The notes beneath the pieces were generated by a model that was not told where the DNA came from, did not search any database, and saw nothing but the letters and a program-made list of their open reading frames with translations. From Nocardiopsis dassonvillei_B (GTDB taxonomy: Bacteria > Actinomycetota > Actinomycetes > Streptosporangiales > Streptosporangiaceae): a DNA stretch of 64,000 bases. The stretch is taken from the NCBI RefSeq assembly GCF_964273065.1, contig NZ_OZ186815.1, positions 5,084,001 to 5,148,000 of the forward strand, written 5' to 3'. Positions 8,869 to 17,078 of this stretch are shown here, one piece after another. Position 1 is the stretch's first letter. The number at the start of each line of letters is the position of its first letter. The translations under genes and the position numbers were made by a program.

Positions 8869-8874
8869 GCGTCA

Positions 8875-9834
8875 CTACAGCGGCGCGTCCCACACCATGT
8901 CGACGACTCCGCTCAGCGTCGCGTACCCCGCCCGGGCGAAGGCCGCCGCCATGGGCGTGTTGCCCAGGTCGGTGGCCGCCCGGATGTACGAGACGCCCTC
9001 CTCGACCAGCACCCGCGTGCCCTCGGCGAGGATGTCGTCGATGTACCCGTGCCCCCGGTGCTCGGGCAGCACCGCGATGTAGCCGATGATCGGGTGGTAG
9101 GCGTTGCGCGCGGGCAGTACGAACCCCACCGGCTCCCCGTCCGGCAGGGTGGCGATCCGCCACCACGAGGTCGGCGTGGGGTAGCGGGAGAACTCCTCCT
9201 CGAACTCGTCGGAGACGATCTCCGCCGGGGTCTTGAGAGCCAGCTCGTGCCGGTGGTGGGCGTCCAGGCTGCCCTGGAGCACCCGCTCCATCAGGTCCCG
9301 CATCTCCCGCTCGTCCCGCATCGGCCGGAAACGCAGTCTGTCGCCCGGCGCGGGCGGGGTCTCCTGCGCGGTCCATTCGAACCGCAGCCGTTCCACCAGC
9401 AGGGAACCGCCGGTCTTCTCCACGGCGGCCATCCGCTCGCCCACCGCCCGGCTCTCGACGGGGTCGGAGCCGCGGTCCGCCGAGACGTACCGCAGGTACT
9501 CGGGAGGCACGGCGCCCTCGGGCAGTGCGGCCGCGACCGCGGTGCGCAGCAGGTGCTCCAGGGCCGCGACCCGGTCCAGGTCCTCGTCGGCGTCGTCGAC
9601 GTCGAACACGTCGAGGAGCAGCGGCGCGTCACCGCTCTGGCGGGCCCAGAAGGAGAGCCGGGCCACGAGCCGGTCCCCGTCCAGGGCCAGCCACATCCAC
9701 TCGGGGCGGCGGCGCCCCGCGGACAGGTCGTCGGCGAACTCGGTGTTCAGCATGTACGGGAGCCGGTTGAACAGGTCCAGCTCCTCGGGTCCGGTGATCG
9801 GACGGATGGTCAGGTCGGATACTGCAACAGTCAA
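8875..9834 (-). CDS. GNAT family N-acetyltransferase
   Basis: 319-residue acetyl-CoA-dependent acyltransferase. The C-terminal GNAT core carries motif A as GYIAVLPEHRGHGYIDDILA with the pyrophosphate loop EHRGHGY near residue 255, followed by AATDLGNTPMAAAFARAGY. The N-terminal half (residues 1-160) is a second, divergent GNAT-like half, as in tandem-GNAT proteins. The start is a TTG at 9834, chosen because GAAGGTG sits at correct spacing and no ATG/GTG is near. That ribosome site lies between ACAC and GTGT and could be masked in a small hairpin. A 15-codon ORF with a much stronger ribosome site precedes it. Confidence 0.85.
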   Translation of the reverse strand: MTVAVSDLTIRPITGPEELDLFNRLPYMLNTEFADDLSAGRRRPEWMWLALDGDRLVARLSFWARQSGDAPLLLDVFDVDDADEDLDRVAALEHLLRTAVAAALPEGAVPPEYLRYVSADRGSDPVESRAVGERMAAVEKTGGSLLVERLRFEWTAQETPPAPGDRLRFRPMRDEREMRDLMERVLQGSLDAHHRHELALKTPAEIVSDEFEEEFSRYPTPTSWWRIATLPDGEPVGFVLPARNAYHPIIGYIAVLPEHRGHGYIDDILAEGTRVLVEEGVSYIRAATDLGNTPMAAAFARAGYATLSGVVDMVWDAPL

Positions 9835-9883
9835 GGCGACACCTTCGTGTGTGCGCCCGACCGCCCGGGGGCGGGCCTGTGCC

Positions 9884-9931
9884 CTAGTGGTTCCCCCGGG
9901 AGGCCTCGAGCGCGATGTGCACGGTGGACAT
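9884..9931 (-). CDS. Putative 15-residue leader peptide upstream of GNAT gene
   Basis: ATG...TAG encoding MSTVHIALEASRGNH. AGGAGG lies exactly 7 nt before the ATG, one of the best ribosome sites in the window, which is why I take so short an ORF seriously. Between its stop and the GNAT start lie a GC hairpin (CCGCC/GGCGG) and the SD-containing ACAC-GAAG-GTGT stem. This layout suits ribosome-dependent attenuation of the acetyltransferase. No database homologue is known to me; translation is inference. Confidence 0.45.
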   Translation of the reverse strand: MSTVHIALEASRGNH

Positions 9932-9988
9932 GGCCCGGCCTCCTCTCATCGTCGGACCCCGGTTCACCGTTCGTCCCGGGGCCCGACG

Positions 9989-10018
9989 TTTCTACCGGGA
10001 GCGTGTCGGCGGGTGCAA
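9989..10018 (-). promoter_or_regulatory. Candidate promoter for leader ORF and GNAT
   Basis: TTGCAC (10018-10013) and TAGAAA (9994-9989) separated by 18 nt on the minus strand, in the 90-bp gap after BenE. The predicted start point leaves about 50 nt before the leader ORF. The -10 lacks the final T, so this is tentative. Confidence 0.35.
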
Positions 10019-10023
10019 CCCTT

Positions 10024-11247
10024 TTACGCGGCCTCCCCCGTGGAGTCCCCCTCCACGGCCCGCGTCCGCGCCCGCCGCCGCACGGTGACCGCCCAGGTCA
10101 GGGCACCGGCCACCAGGCCCCAGAACGCCGACCCGATGCCCAGGAAGGTCATCCCGGACGCCGTCGCCAGGAACGTCACCAGCGCCGCCTCCCGGGACCG
10201 CTCGTCCGACAGCGCGGACGACAGCGACCCCCCGATCGTGCCGAGCAGGCCGAGTCCGGCGATGGCCGCGATCAGTGCCGGGGGCAGCGCCACCAGCAGC
10301 GCCGCGACGGTCGCCCCGAACACCCCGACGACCAGGTAGAACACCCCCGCCCACACCCCGGCCAGGAAGCGCCGGTCCCGGTCCGGGTGGGCCTGGGGCC
10401 CGGTGCAGATCGCGGCGGTGATCGCGGCCAGGTTCATGCCGAAGCAGCCGAAGGGCGCCAGCACCAGGTTGGTCGCCCCGGTCCACCCGATCAGCGGGGA
10501 GACGGGGACCCGGTAGCCGTCGTTGCGCAGCACCGCCACCCCGGGCAGGTTCTGCGACGCCATCGTCACCACGAACAGCGGCACCCCGACGCTCACCAGC
10601 ACCTGCCAGGAGAACTCGGGCACCACCAGGACCGGCACAGCCGGCCGCGGGGTCACCCCGGACAGGTCCAGCGAACCGGTCCACGCCGCCACCGCCCCGC
10701 CGGCGACCAGCGCGGCGGGCACGGCGTAGCGCGGCGCCCAGCGCCGCGCAGCCAGGTAAACGGCGAACATGGCGGCCACCAGGGCCGGGTCGCCCTGGAA
10801 GCTCGCGAACAGGCCGATCCCGAACTGGAGCAGCACCCCGGCCAGGAGCCCGGCGGCCAGCGGCACGGGGATGCGGTCCATGACCTTCTCGAACCAGCCG
10901 GTGACCCCGCTCAGCGTGATCAGCGCGGCCGAGAACACGAACGCCCCCACCGCCTGCGCCAGCGTCACGCCGTCCAGGCCCACCGCCAGCAGCGCGGCGC
11001 CGGGCGTGGACCAGGCGGTGACCACGGGGGCCCGGTGGCGCAGGGACAGGCCGACGCAGGTGACGGCCATGCCGACGCCGAGCGCGAGCATCCACGACGC
11101 GATCTGGCCCGGGTCCGCCCCGGCGGCCTCGGCCGCGGTGAACACGATCGCCGCGGAACTCGTCACGCCGACCAGGACCGCGACCAGGCCCGCGGTGACG
11201 GCGGGCAGGGGGGCGACGGAACCGGCGAGCCGGAACAGGGTCCTCAT
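10024..11247 (-). CDS. benE: Benzoate/H+ symporter family protein (BenE)
   Basis: 407-residue inner-membrane carrier with about 12 helices. It matches BenE: the opening VTAGLVAVLVGVTSSAAIVF, the central MASQNLPGVAVLRNDGY and GATNLVLAPFGCFGMNLAAI blocks are characteristic, and the last is a conserved half-helix of the NCS2-like fold. The ATG at 11247 follows GAGGATGG; longer in-frame starts upstream are Arg/Pro-rich and lie in the intergenic region. No benzoate-catabolic genes are adjacent, so substrate is by family only. It is divergent from a methyltransferase gene. Confidence 0.88.
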   Translation of the reverse strand: MRTLFRLAGSVAPLPAVTAGLVAVLVGVTSSAAIVFTAAEAAGADPGQIASWMLALGVGMAVTCVGLSLRHRAPVVTAWSTPGAALLAVGLDGVTLAQAVGAFVFSAALITLSGVTGWFEKVMDRIPVPLAAGLLAGVLLQFGIGLFASFQGDPALVAAMFAVYLAARRWAPRYAVPAALVAGGAVAAWTGSLDLSGVTPRPAVPVLVVPEFSWQVLVSVGVPLFVVTMASQNLPGVAVLRNDGYRVPVSPLIGWTGATNLVLAPFGCFGMNLAAITAAICTGPQAHPDRDRRFLAGVWAGVFYLVVGVFGATVAALLVALPPALIAAIAGLGLLGTIGGSLSSALSDERSREAALVTFLATASGMTFLGIGSAFWGLVAGALTWAVTVRRRARTRAVEGDSTGEAA

Positions 11248-11381
11248 GGGGATCCATCCTCGCCGGTTCCGTTCCGGGTCCCCGCGGCGGGGTGGCTTTT
11301 CAGCCCATGACCGGATGACCGGGTGCGACCTGCCGGAAAACCACCTGACCGCGACCGGCGCCGGATGCCACGATGCCTCCC

Positions 11382-12146
11382 ATGAGCACCTTCGACGAAC
11401 TGGTGGCCGAGGCCGCCGCCGCACCCGTGGCCGGGTGGGACTTCTCCTGGCTGGACGGGCGCGCCACCGAGCAGCGCCCCTCCTGGGGTTACCACCGCCT
11501 GGTGGCCGAGCGTATGGCGCGGGCACAGGCCGCACTGGACGTGCAGACCGGGGGAGGGGAGCTCCTCGCGGGCGTTCCCCGCAGACCGCCGCTGACGGCC
11601 GCCACCGAGGGGTGGCCGCCCAACGTCGCCGCGGCCACCCGCCTGCTCCACCCCCTGGGCACGGCAGTGGTCGCCGCCGATGCCGCCGACCCCCTGCCGT
11701 TCGCGGACGACGCCTTCGACCTCGTCGTCTCCCGCCACCCGGTGGCGGCGAACTGGCCCGAGATCGCCCGGGTCCTGGCCCCGGGCGGCACCTACCTGTC
11801 CCAGGAGGTCGGCCCGGCCAGCGTCTTCGAGGTGGTGGAGTTCTTCCTGGGGCCGCAGCCGGAGGAGGCCCGCACGAGCCGCCACCCCGACCGCACCCGG
11901 CGCGCCGCCGAGGCCGCGGGTCTGGAGGTGGTGGACCTGCGGTCGGAGGAGCTGCACACCGAGTTCTTCGACGTCGGCGCGGTGGTCTACTTCCTGCGCA
12001 AGGTCGTGTGGATGGTCCCGGACTTCACCGTCGAGAAGTACCTCGACCGGCTGCGGGCCATGCACGACCACATCGCGCGCGAGGGCTCGTTCACGGCCAC
12101 GACCACACGTTTCCTCATCGAGGCCCGGGCCCCGCACCGCCCCTGA
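11382..12146 (+). CDS. Class I SAM-dependent methyltransferase domain protein
   Basis: 254-residue protein resembling Methyltransf_11 enzymes. LPFADDAFDLVVSRHPVAANWPEIARVLAPGGTYL (about 100-135) corresponds to motifs II-III of class I methyltransferases, but the motif I glycine loop (ExGxGxG) is replaced by TGGGELLAG near residue 60, so SAM binding may be atypical. The start is set at MSTFDEL; CACGAT lies 7 nt upstream without a Shine-Dalgarno, consistent with a leaderless mRNA. An ATG three codons earlier is possible. Substrate unknown. Confidence 0.75.
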   Translation: MSTFDELVAEAAAAPVAGWDFSWLDGRATEQRPSWGYHRLVAERMARAQAALDVQTGGGELLAGVPRRPPLTAATEGWPPNVAAATRLLHPLGTAVVAADAADPLPFADDAFDLVVSRHPVAANWPEIARVLAPGGTYLSQEVGPASVFEVVEFFLGPQPEEARTSRHPDRTRRAAEAAGLEVVDLRSEELHTEFFDVGAVVYFLRKVVWMVPDFTVEKYLDRLRAMHDHIAREGSFTATTTRFLIEARAPHRP

Positions 12147-12270
12147 GCGCGAGCCTCCCGCGCAGCCCGCGCCCCGGCCGGACCCGAAGCCCCGGGCGCC
12201 CCGGCCGGTGCACCGGAGCCGCGTGCGGCGGCCGGGCGGCCGCCGGGGGAGGGCACGGTTCCGGGCCCCC

Positions 12271-12639
12271 TTACTTCTCCTCGGCGGAGACGCGCTGGAC
12301 GACCTCGAACCCCCACAGCTCGCTGCCGGTCGCGGCGGGTCCGCCCTGGCCGTGGCTCTGGCCCTGGCCGTGGCCGTGCCCGGTGCGGCCCGCGTCGGCG
12401 GCGGCCTGGGCGTGGCCCCGGCGGAACTCGCGGCTGGCCAACCAGTTGTCGAAGTCCTCCTGGGACCGCCACCGGGTGTACACCAGGTACTTGTCGGTTC
12501 CCTCCACCGGGCGCAGCAGCTGGAACTCCTCGAACCCCGGCTGCCCCTCCACCAGGCCCGCCCGGTTGGCGAACCGCTCCTCCAGGGTGGCCCCGGCACC
12601 CTCCGGGACGGTCAGGACGTTGAACTTGACGACGCTCAC
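12271..12639 (-). CDS. MhuD-like heme-degrading monooxygenase with Gly/His/Gln insertion
   Basis: 122-residue ABM-fold protein. Its N-terminus MSVVKFNVLTVPEGAG and QPGFEEFQLLRPVEGTDKY closely follow Mycobacterium MhuD, with the heme-pocket N7 and W66 at identical positions and the axial-type His at 76 (MhuD H75). Such enzymes cleave heme in the cytosol to release iron. An insertion between the last helix and last strand, containing GHGHGQGQSHGQG, is absent from MhuD and adds metal-binding side chains. The GTG start at 12639 has GGAGG at ideal spacing. It converges on the methyltransferase gene; no iron genes are adjacent. Confidence 0.85.
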   Translation of the reverse strand: MSVVKFNVLTVPEGAGATLEERFANRAGLVEGQPGFEEFQLLRPVEGTDKYLVYTRWRSQEDFDNWLASREFRRGHAQAAADAGRTGHGHGQGQSHGQGGPAATGSELWGFEVVQRVSAEEK

Positions 12640-12766
12640 GCGCCACCTCCACGGTTGTCGGCGATCTGTAACGCCCAACCTAGGACAGTCCTCACCCGGC
12701 CCGGCGGCGCCCCCGCCGGTGTACGTTGGCCGACGTCCCACCGCTTCCGGACGAACGAGGACTGCC

Positions 12767-14416
12767 ATGGTGTTCCACCGCCCCGGCCGCGCCGGGGACC
12801 TGCCCCCGCTGCCCGACCTGTGGGCGCGCGCCGCCCTGCTGGCCGCCCTGCCCCCGCGCCCCACGTACACCGCGGACGGGGAGGGCGTCATCCGCTTCGA
12901 CGACGGCGCCGGCAGCAGGTGCGAGCTGGTCCCGGTCGCGGGCGGCCGGGCCGTCCTCACCGGCACGGAGCGCCACTGCGACGAGCACATCCACACGGGG
13001 GTGGACCCGCTGGACGGCGCCCCCGGCTGGCTGCCCTGGACCCGGCTGGCCGATCACGAAATCGACCGGCCACCGGGTCTGGCCTACTGGTGGGACGGTT
13101 CCGCCTGGAACCGGATCGACTACGACGACCGGGTGGAGGACGACGGCCTGTCCCGCCTGGTCGGGCACCTGGCCGACGACGCCTCCGTCCGCACCTGGAT
13201 CGCGGCCGGGCTCGACGTCCCCGCGGACCTCGCCCCGGAGCTGGACTCCCTGGTCACGGACCTGCTGGCCCGCGCCCGCTCCGCCCGGCTCACCCGGGAG
13301 GAGGTCGACCGCGCCCTGGCCCTCTACGCACGCTGCCCCGGGTACCGCGGGAACACCGACGCCCCGGCGGCCCTGGCCGCGGCCGCCCGGCTCGGACTGA
13401 CCCCCGGCGTCACCCCTCCCGCCCTGCCCGCGGGGACCGCCGCCCCGGTCCGGACCCGGCTGCTCGGGGACTACGAGGAGATGGTGTCCCTGTGGCTGGG
13501 CGACGACCTGCGCCGCCGCGCGGAGATCCCCGGCCGCCCCGCCCCCGGCCCCTCGCCCGCCCTCGACGCCCTGGCCGCCTGGACGCGCGCGCAGGCCCCC
13601 GGCGGCACCGCCGTCCTCCTCCACGAGAGGATCGGCCGGACCTGGGGCTTCGCCGGGAGCGGACCCGAACCCCTGTACCGGCGCTCGCCGCACACCGAGC
13701 CCATGTCCCTCCTGGACGACCTCCACGGAACCGAGTCCCATCCGGAGCACGGCGGCTGGTGCTTCCTCCGGCTGGAGGTCGCCCCCACGGGCGCCACCGC
13801 GCTCCGGGCGTACGACCACTGGCCCTCCTGGTTCCCGGCCGACGGCCACGGCTGGGAGCCCACCGCTGTCCAGGCGGCGGGGAGCACCTTCCTCCGGGAC
13901 CTGGGGGAGCGCGCCCCGGAGTGGCGCCACCCCCTCGACGGCCGGCGCCGGACGTACGAGCTGCCCGACGGCCCGGACACCGTCCCGGGCGCCCCCTGGG
14001 TCCCACTGGCGCCCGGGGAACGCGAAGACCTGGAGTCCCGGGTCGCGGCGGCCTTCGCCGAGGGGGCCGGCGGCGCCCGTGTCCGGGGGTTCGCCGCGAT
14101 GCTGGGCGGGCGCACCGGAGTGCACGCGGTCGCCGAGGAGGCCGCGGGCGGCACCCGCCGGCTCACCGTGCCCGCGGCCGTGCGCACGCCGCTGGAGCGG
14201 CTGCGCCGGGGGATGTACGAACCCGGAACCGGCACGTGGTTCCGTGCGGACGTCACCGTGGAGCCGGACGGGACGCACACCTTCTCCTACGACCGCGACT
14301 CCGAGCCCGACTTCGGGCACGGCACCGACCGGCGGTACCACGTCCTGGACTTCCGCTGCTTCCCCCGCGCCCCCGAGCACGTTCCCGACTGGTGGCGCGA
14401 CCGGCTCGGACTCTGA
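12767..14416 (+). CDS. Hypothetical protein, 549 aa, with YezG/immunity-like C-terminus
   Basis: Large acidic, tryptophan-rich soluble protein with no signal peptide or membrane segment. Residues 1-110 contain WDGSAWNRIDYDDRVEDDGL; the middle is helical and Ala/Leu-rich. The last 100 residues (WFRADVTVEPDGTHTFSYD, then DSEPDF and FPRAPEHVPDWW) resemble the C-terminal pattern of the YezG/DUF600-type immunity proteins of actinomycetes, an impression I cannot test here. The ATG at 12767 is chosen as the first start after TACGTT; the frame upstream crosses other genes. No toxin gene is adjacent. It could also be a domain of unknown function unrelated to immunity. Confidence 0.65.
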   Translation: MVFHRPGRAGDLPPLPDLWARAALLAALPPRPTYTADGEGVIRFDDGAGSRCELVPVAGGRAVLTGTERHCDEHIHTGVDPLDGAPGWLPWTRLADHEIDRPPGLAYWWDGSAWNRIDYDDRVEDDGLSRLVGHLADDASVRTWIAAGLDVPADLAPELDSLVTDLLARARSARLTREEVDRALALYARCPGYRGNTDAPAALAAAARLGLTPGVTPPALPAGTAAPVRTRLLGDYEEMVSLWLGDDLRRRAEIPGRPAPGPSPALDALAAWTRAQAPGGTAVLLHERIGRTWGFAGSGPEPLYRRSPHTEPMSLLDDLHGTESHPEHGGWCFLRLEVAPTGATALRAYDHWPSWFPADGHGWEPTAVQAAGSTFLRDLGERAPEWRHPLDGRRRTYELPDGPDTVPGAPWVPLAPGEREDLESRVAAAFAEGAGGARVRGFAAMLGGRTGVHAVAEEAAGGTRRLTVPAAVRTPLERLRRGMYEPGTGTWFRADVTVEPDGTHTFSYDRDSEPDFGHGTDRRYHVLDFRCFPRAPEHVPDWWRDRLGL

Positions 14417-14429
14417 CGCCTCCGTTCAC

Positions 14430-14454
14430 CGCCGGAGGGTCCGGCCCTCCGGCG
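14430..14454. terminator. Stem-loop between convergent genes
   Basis: Perfect 10-bp stem CGCCGGAGGG/CCCTCCGGCG with a 5-nt loop, 13 nt after the 549-aa protein's stop. The rest of the gap to 14602 holds nothing recognisable. Confidence 0.75.
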
Positions 14455-14601
14455 GAGCGTACGGGTCGTTCTTCCGCCCTGTGGCGTTCTCGTGGTCGCC
14501 TGCCGCTTCGCGCCCTGCGTCGGGGCCGATTCTGCGGTGTCCCGCTTTCAACTCGCTTACCGCTCCCCGGACGCGTCCGGCGCGGACGGCCGGCCCCGGG
14601 T

Positions 14602-15408
14602 TCACCTCAGGCCGTGCCTGCGGGCGACCATGTCCAGCACCACCGACCGCGGCAGCAGCCGCCGCAGCGCGAACACCAGCGGCGCGTTGCTGCCCACCGC
14701 GTACAGCGGCCGGGGCCGGGCGTCCTCGACCGCCCGCAGGACCGTGCGGGACACCCTCCCGGCGGGGATGCCCGCGGCCTCGTTGGCGTTGAGCGCGGCC
14801 AGCATGGTGCGGTAGTCGGCGGTGTAGGGGGAGCCCTCGCGCAGGTACTGGGTGCGCCGCTCGCTGATGCCGGTGTTGATCGAACCGGGCTCCACCGTGG
14901 CCACCCCGATCCCGTACGGGGAGACCTCGCGGCGCAGCGCGTCCGCGAACCCCCTGATCGCGGCCTTGGACGCCACGTACGAGGACCGGTGCGCCAGCGG
15001 GAAGCTGGCCAGCATCGACCCGACCATGACGACCCGCCCGTACCGGCGCTCGCGCATACCGGGCAGCAGCAGCTGGGTCAGGCGCACCGCTCCGAACACG
15101 TTGAGGCGGAACAGCCGCTCCAGGGCGTCGGGGGGCAGTTCCTCCAGCGGTCCGCTCTGGCTCTCTCCCGCGTTGTTGACCAGCACGTCCACGTTTCCGG
15201 CCGCCGCCGCGCAGGCCGTGATGGAGTCCTCCTCGGTGAGGTCCAGGGCGAGGTACTCCACCCCGGCCGCGGGATCGGTGACGGCCTCGGGCCGGCGGCT
15301 CGTGCCGTACACGCGGTATCCGCGCCGGACCAGGTCGGCGGCGACGGCCCGGCCGATGCCGGAGGAGGCGCCGGTGACGAGCGCGGTCCGCCGGGTGGTG
15401 TTCTGCAT
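14602..15408 (-). CDS. SDR family oxidoreductase
   Basis: 268-residue classical short-chain dehydrogenase. TGASSGIG near residue 13 binds NAD(P), VLVNNAG near 83 stabilises the sheet, Ser is in VVMVGSMLAS, and YVASK supplies the catalytic Tyr/Lys near 150. A basic residue pair in YGTSRRPEAV suggests NADP(H) preference. The ATG at 15408 is preceded by GGAAGGA; the 28-residue longer frame from 15492 is low-complexity. It lies 100 bp downstream of the flavin oxidase gene on the same strand. Substrate unknown. Confidence 0.92.
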   Translation of the reverse strand: MQNTTRRTALVTGASSGIGRAVAADLVRRGYRVYGTSRRPEAVTDPAAGVEYLALDLTEEDSITACAAAAGNVDVLVNNAGESQSGPLEELPPDALERLFRLNVFGAVRLTQLLLPGMRERRYGRVVMVGSMLASFPLAHRSSYVASKAAIRGFADALRREVSPYGIGVATVEPGSINTGISERRTQYLREGSPYTADYRTMLAALNANEAAGIPAGRVSRTVLRAVEDARPRPLYAVGSNAPLVFALRRLLPRSVVLDMVARRHGLR

Positions 15409-15508
15409 TCGGGGGTCCTTCCGGGGGAGGGGACGGGATGCGCTCGCGCCGCGCTGGGGGAGATGATCGCACGCCCCCGCTCCCCGGGTCACGGCCGCCC
15501 GGCCCCGG

Positions 15509-16684
15509 TCAGTCCCACCGGTGCGGGTCGAACATGGAGACGGGCAGCGCCGTCTCCCCCTCCCGTGCCAGGTCGGCCAGGGCCTCGCCCACGGCGGAGG
15601 CGAACTTGTACCCGTGTCCGGAGAACCCGCCCGCGACGACCAGGCCGGGCAGGTCGCGGTGGCGGCCGATGACGAAGTGCTCGTCGGAGGTCATCGTGTA
15701 CATGCACGCCGCCATGCGCTCGGGCAGCGGTTCCACGCCGCGCAGTCCGGCGGCGAGCTCGCCGAGCCTGTGGGCGTCGTCCCGGTCGGGGGCGCGCGGG
15801 CCCGCGTCGGGGTCGACGGGTTCGCCCCACTGGGAGCCGGGGCGGCGCGGGGCTCCGGGTGCCTCGGCGTGCACGCCGATCTTCACGGTGCGCCCGTCCA
15901 GGCTGGGGAACCCGTACCAGAGGGTGCCGTCGGGCTCGTCCCGGGCGAACACCGGCCCGGCGGCGTGCGGCGGGGCGTCCCCGGTGAGCCGGAACCAGCC
16001 CAGCACCCGGCGCTCCACCCGGATGCCGCCGCCGAGCCCGGCCAGGGAGGGCAGCAGGGCCGGCAGCCACGCCCCGGCGGTCACCACCACCCGGCGGGCC
16101 CGGATCCCGGTGCCGCCGACGAACACGCGGGGGCGGTCGGGGTCGGGTTCGATCCGGGTGACGGCCGCGCCGGTGACCACGCGGGCTCCTGCGGCGCGGG
16201 CCAGCCGCACCGCGGCCAGGATGGCGGCCTCGGGCAGGACGGCGCCGCCCTCCTCCTCGAAGACCCCCTCCTCCCCGGGGCGCACCGCGTGCTGGGGGAA
16301 GCGGTCGGCCAGGTCGGCGCCGGCCAGGTGCTCCACGGCGAGCCCGTGGCGGGCGGCCGCGGCCAGGGAGCCGGTCACCGCCCCGCTGCCGGGGGCGCCC
16401 AGCATGAGCGCCCCGGTGCGGTGGACGAGCCGCTCCCCGGAGGCCTCCTCCAGCTCGGCCCAGGCACGCCAGGCGGCCCGGACGAAGGGCACGTACTCCT
16501 CACCCTCCAGGTAGGCGGTGCGGATGATGCGCGACTCGCCGTGGCTGGAGCCGCGGGTGTGGCCGGGGGCGAACCTTTCGATCCCGATGGCGTCGACTCC
16601 CTGCCGGGCCAGCCGCCACAGCGTCTGGGCGCCCATCGCGCCCAGGCCCACGACGACGGTGTCGGTCTCCATCGGATACGTCAC
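15509..16684 (-). CDS. solA: Monomeric sarcosine oxidase / N-methyl-L-tryptophan oxidase family FAD enzyme
   Basis: 391-residue flavoenzyme. The N-terminal Rossmann motif TVVVGLGAMGAQTLWRLA is followed by GHTRGSSHGESRIIR, the family FAD signature. Cys327 in ACMYTMTSDEHFVIG is the residue that bonds FAD covalently in MSOX/MTOX, and the active-site Lys lies in TVKIGVHAE. It would demethylate an N-methyl amino acid, giving formaldehyde and peroxide; sarcosine versus methyltryptophan cannot be told apart. The GTG start has AGGGAGG immediately upstream. A perfect CelR/CebR-type box lies 190 bp upstream, followed by two hairpins in the presumed leader. Confidence 0.88.
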   Translation of the reverse strand: MTYPMETDTVVVGLGAMGAQTLWRLARQGVDAIGIERFAPGHTRGSSHGESRIIRTAYLEGEEYVPFVRAAWRAWAELEEASGERLVHRTGALMLGAPGSGAVTGSLAAAARHGLAVEHLAGADLADRFPQHAVRPGEEGVFEEEGGAVLPEAAILAAVRLARAAGARVVTGAAVTRIEPDPDRPRVFVGGTGIRARRVVVTAGAWLPALLPSLAGLGGGIRVERRVLGWFRLTGDAPPHAAGPVFARDEPDGTLWYGFPSLDGRTVKIGVHAEAPGAPRRPGSQWGEPVDPDAGPRAPDRDDAHRLGELAAGLRGVEPLPERMAACMYTMTSDEHFVIGRHRDLPGLVVAGGFSGHGYKFASAVGEALADLAREGETALPVSMFDPHRWD

Positions 16685-16755
16685 GTTCCCTCCCTGCGGG
16701 GCGTGCCCCGTCCCGGGGCCTGCCGTCCCATGGTCCCAGGTCCGGACATGCCGAA

Positions 16756-16781
16756 CGCCCGCCCCGGCGAGGGGGCGGGCG
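16756..16781 (-). other. GC hairpin in solA upstream region
   Basis: 10-bp stem CGCCCGCCCC/GGGGCGGGCG with a 6-nt loop, 72 bp before the solA start. It could be a leader structure or an attenuator. Confidence 0.5.
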
Positions 16782-16831
16782 CACTCCCGGACGGGGAAGG
16801 AGGTGTCCGGGAGAAAAGGGGAAGGAGTGGT

Positions 16832-16855
16832 GCCGCGCCCGGAAAAGGGCGCGGC
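16832..16855 (-). other. Second GC hairpin in solA upstream region
   Basis: 9-bp stem GCCGCGCCC/GGGCGCGGC with loop GGAAAA. On the minus strand it could end MFS transcription or be part of the solA leader. The 394-bp space 16685-17078 otherwise holds only the CelR-type box, an AT-rich patch and an 8-bp inverted repeat (TTTCGGGA/TCCCGAAA, 17030-17051). Confidence 0.5.
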
Positions 16856-16875
16856 GGAAAATGCGACCGGCAGAG

Positions 16876-16889
16876 TGGGAGCGCTCCCA
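16876..16889. promoter_or_regulatory. Perfect CelR/CebR-type operator
   Basis: TGGGAGCGCTCCCA, the exact 14-bp palindrome bound by the LacI-family cellulose regulators CelR (Thermobifida) and CebR (Streptomyces). The nearest gene that could be controlled is solA, 190 bp downstream on the minus strand; the MFS gene ends 190 bp away on the other side. Confidence 0.8.
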
Positions 16890-17078
16890 GTCGCGTCGTG
16901 AGCGGGTGGTTGAAGGAACCGATGATGGTACGCCGCCGGGCTTTCCGCGCCGGTGCCCGGCAAGCCCGAGCGGCGTGCCAGAAAGGTAACCCGGTAATGG
17001 TGATATGTAAATACCATATGGCGGTTTTGTTTCGGGAACGGTGTCCCGAAAACACGGAACCCCTGTTCCGCCCCGCCC

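Noticed and set aside
17024..17060. Rho-independent terminator at the 8-bp repeat TTTCGGGA/TCCCGAAA
   Set aside because: No U-tract on the MFS mRNA side and a weak stem; could equally be an operator, so it was not called as a terminator.
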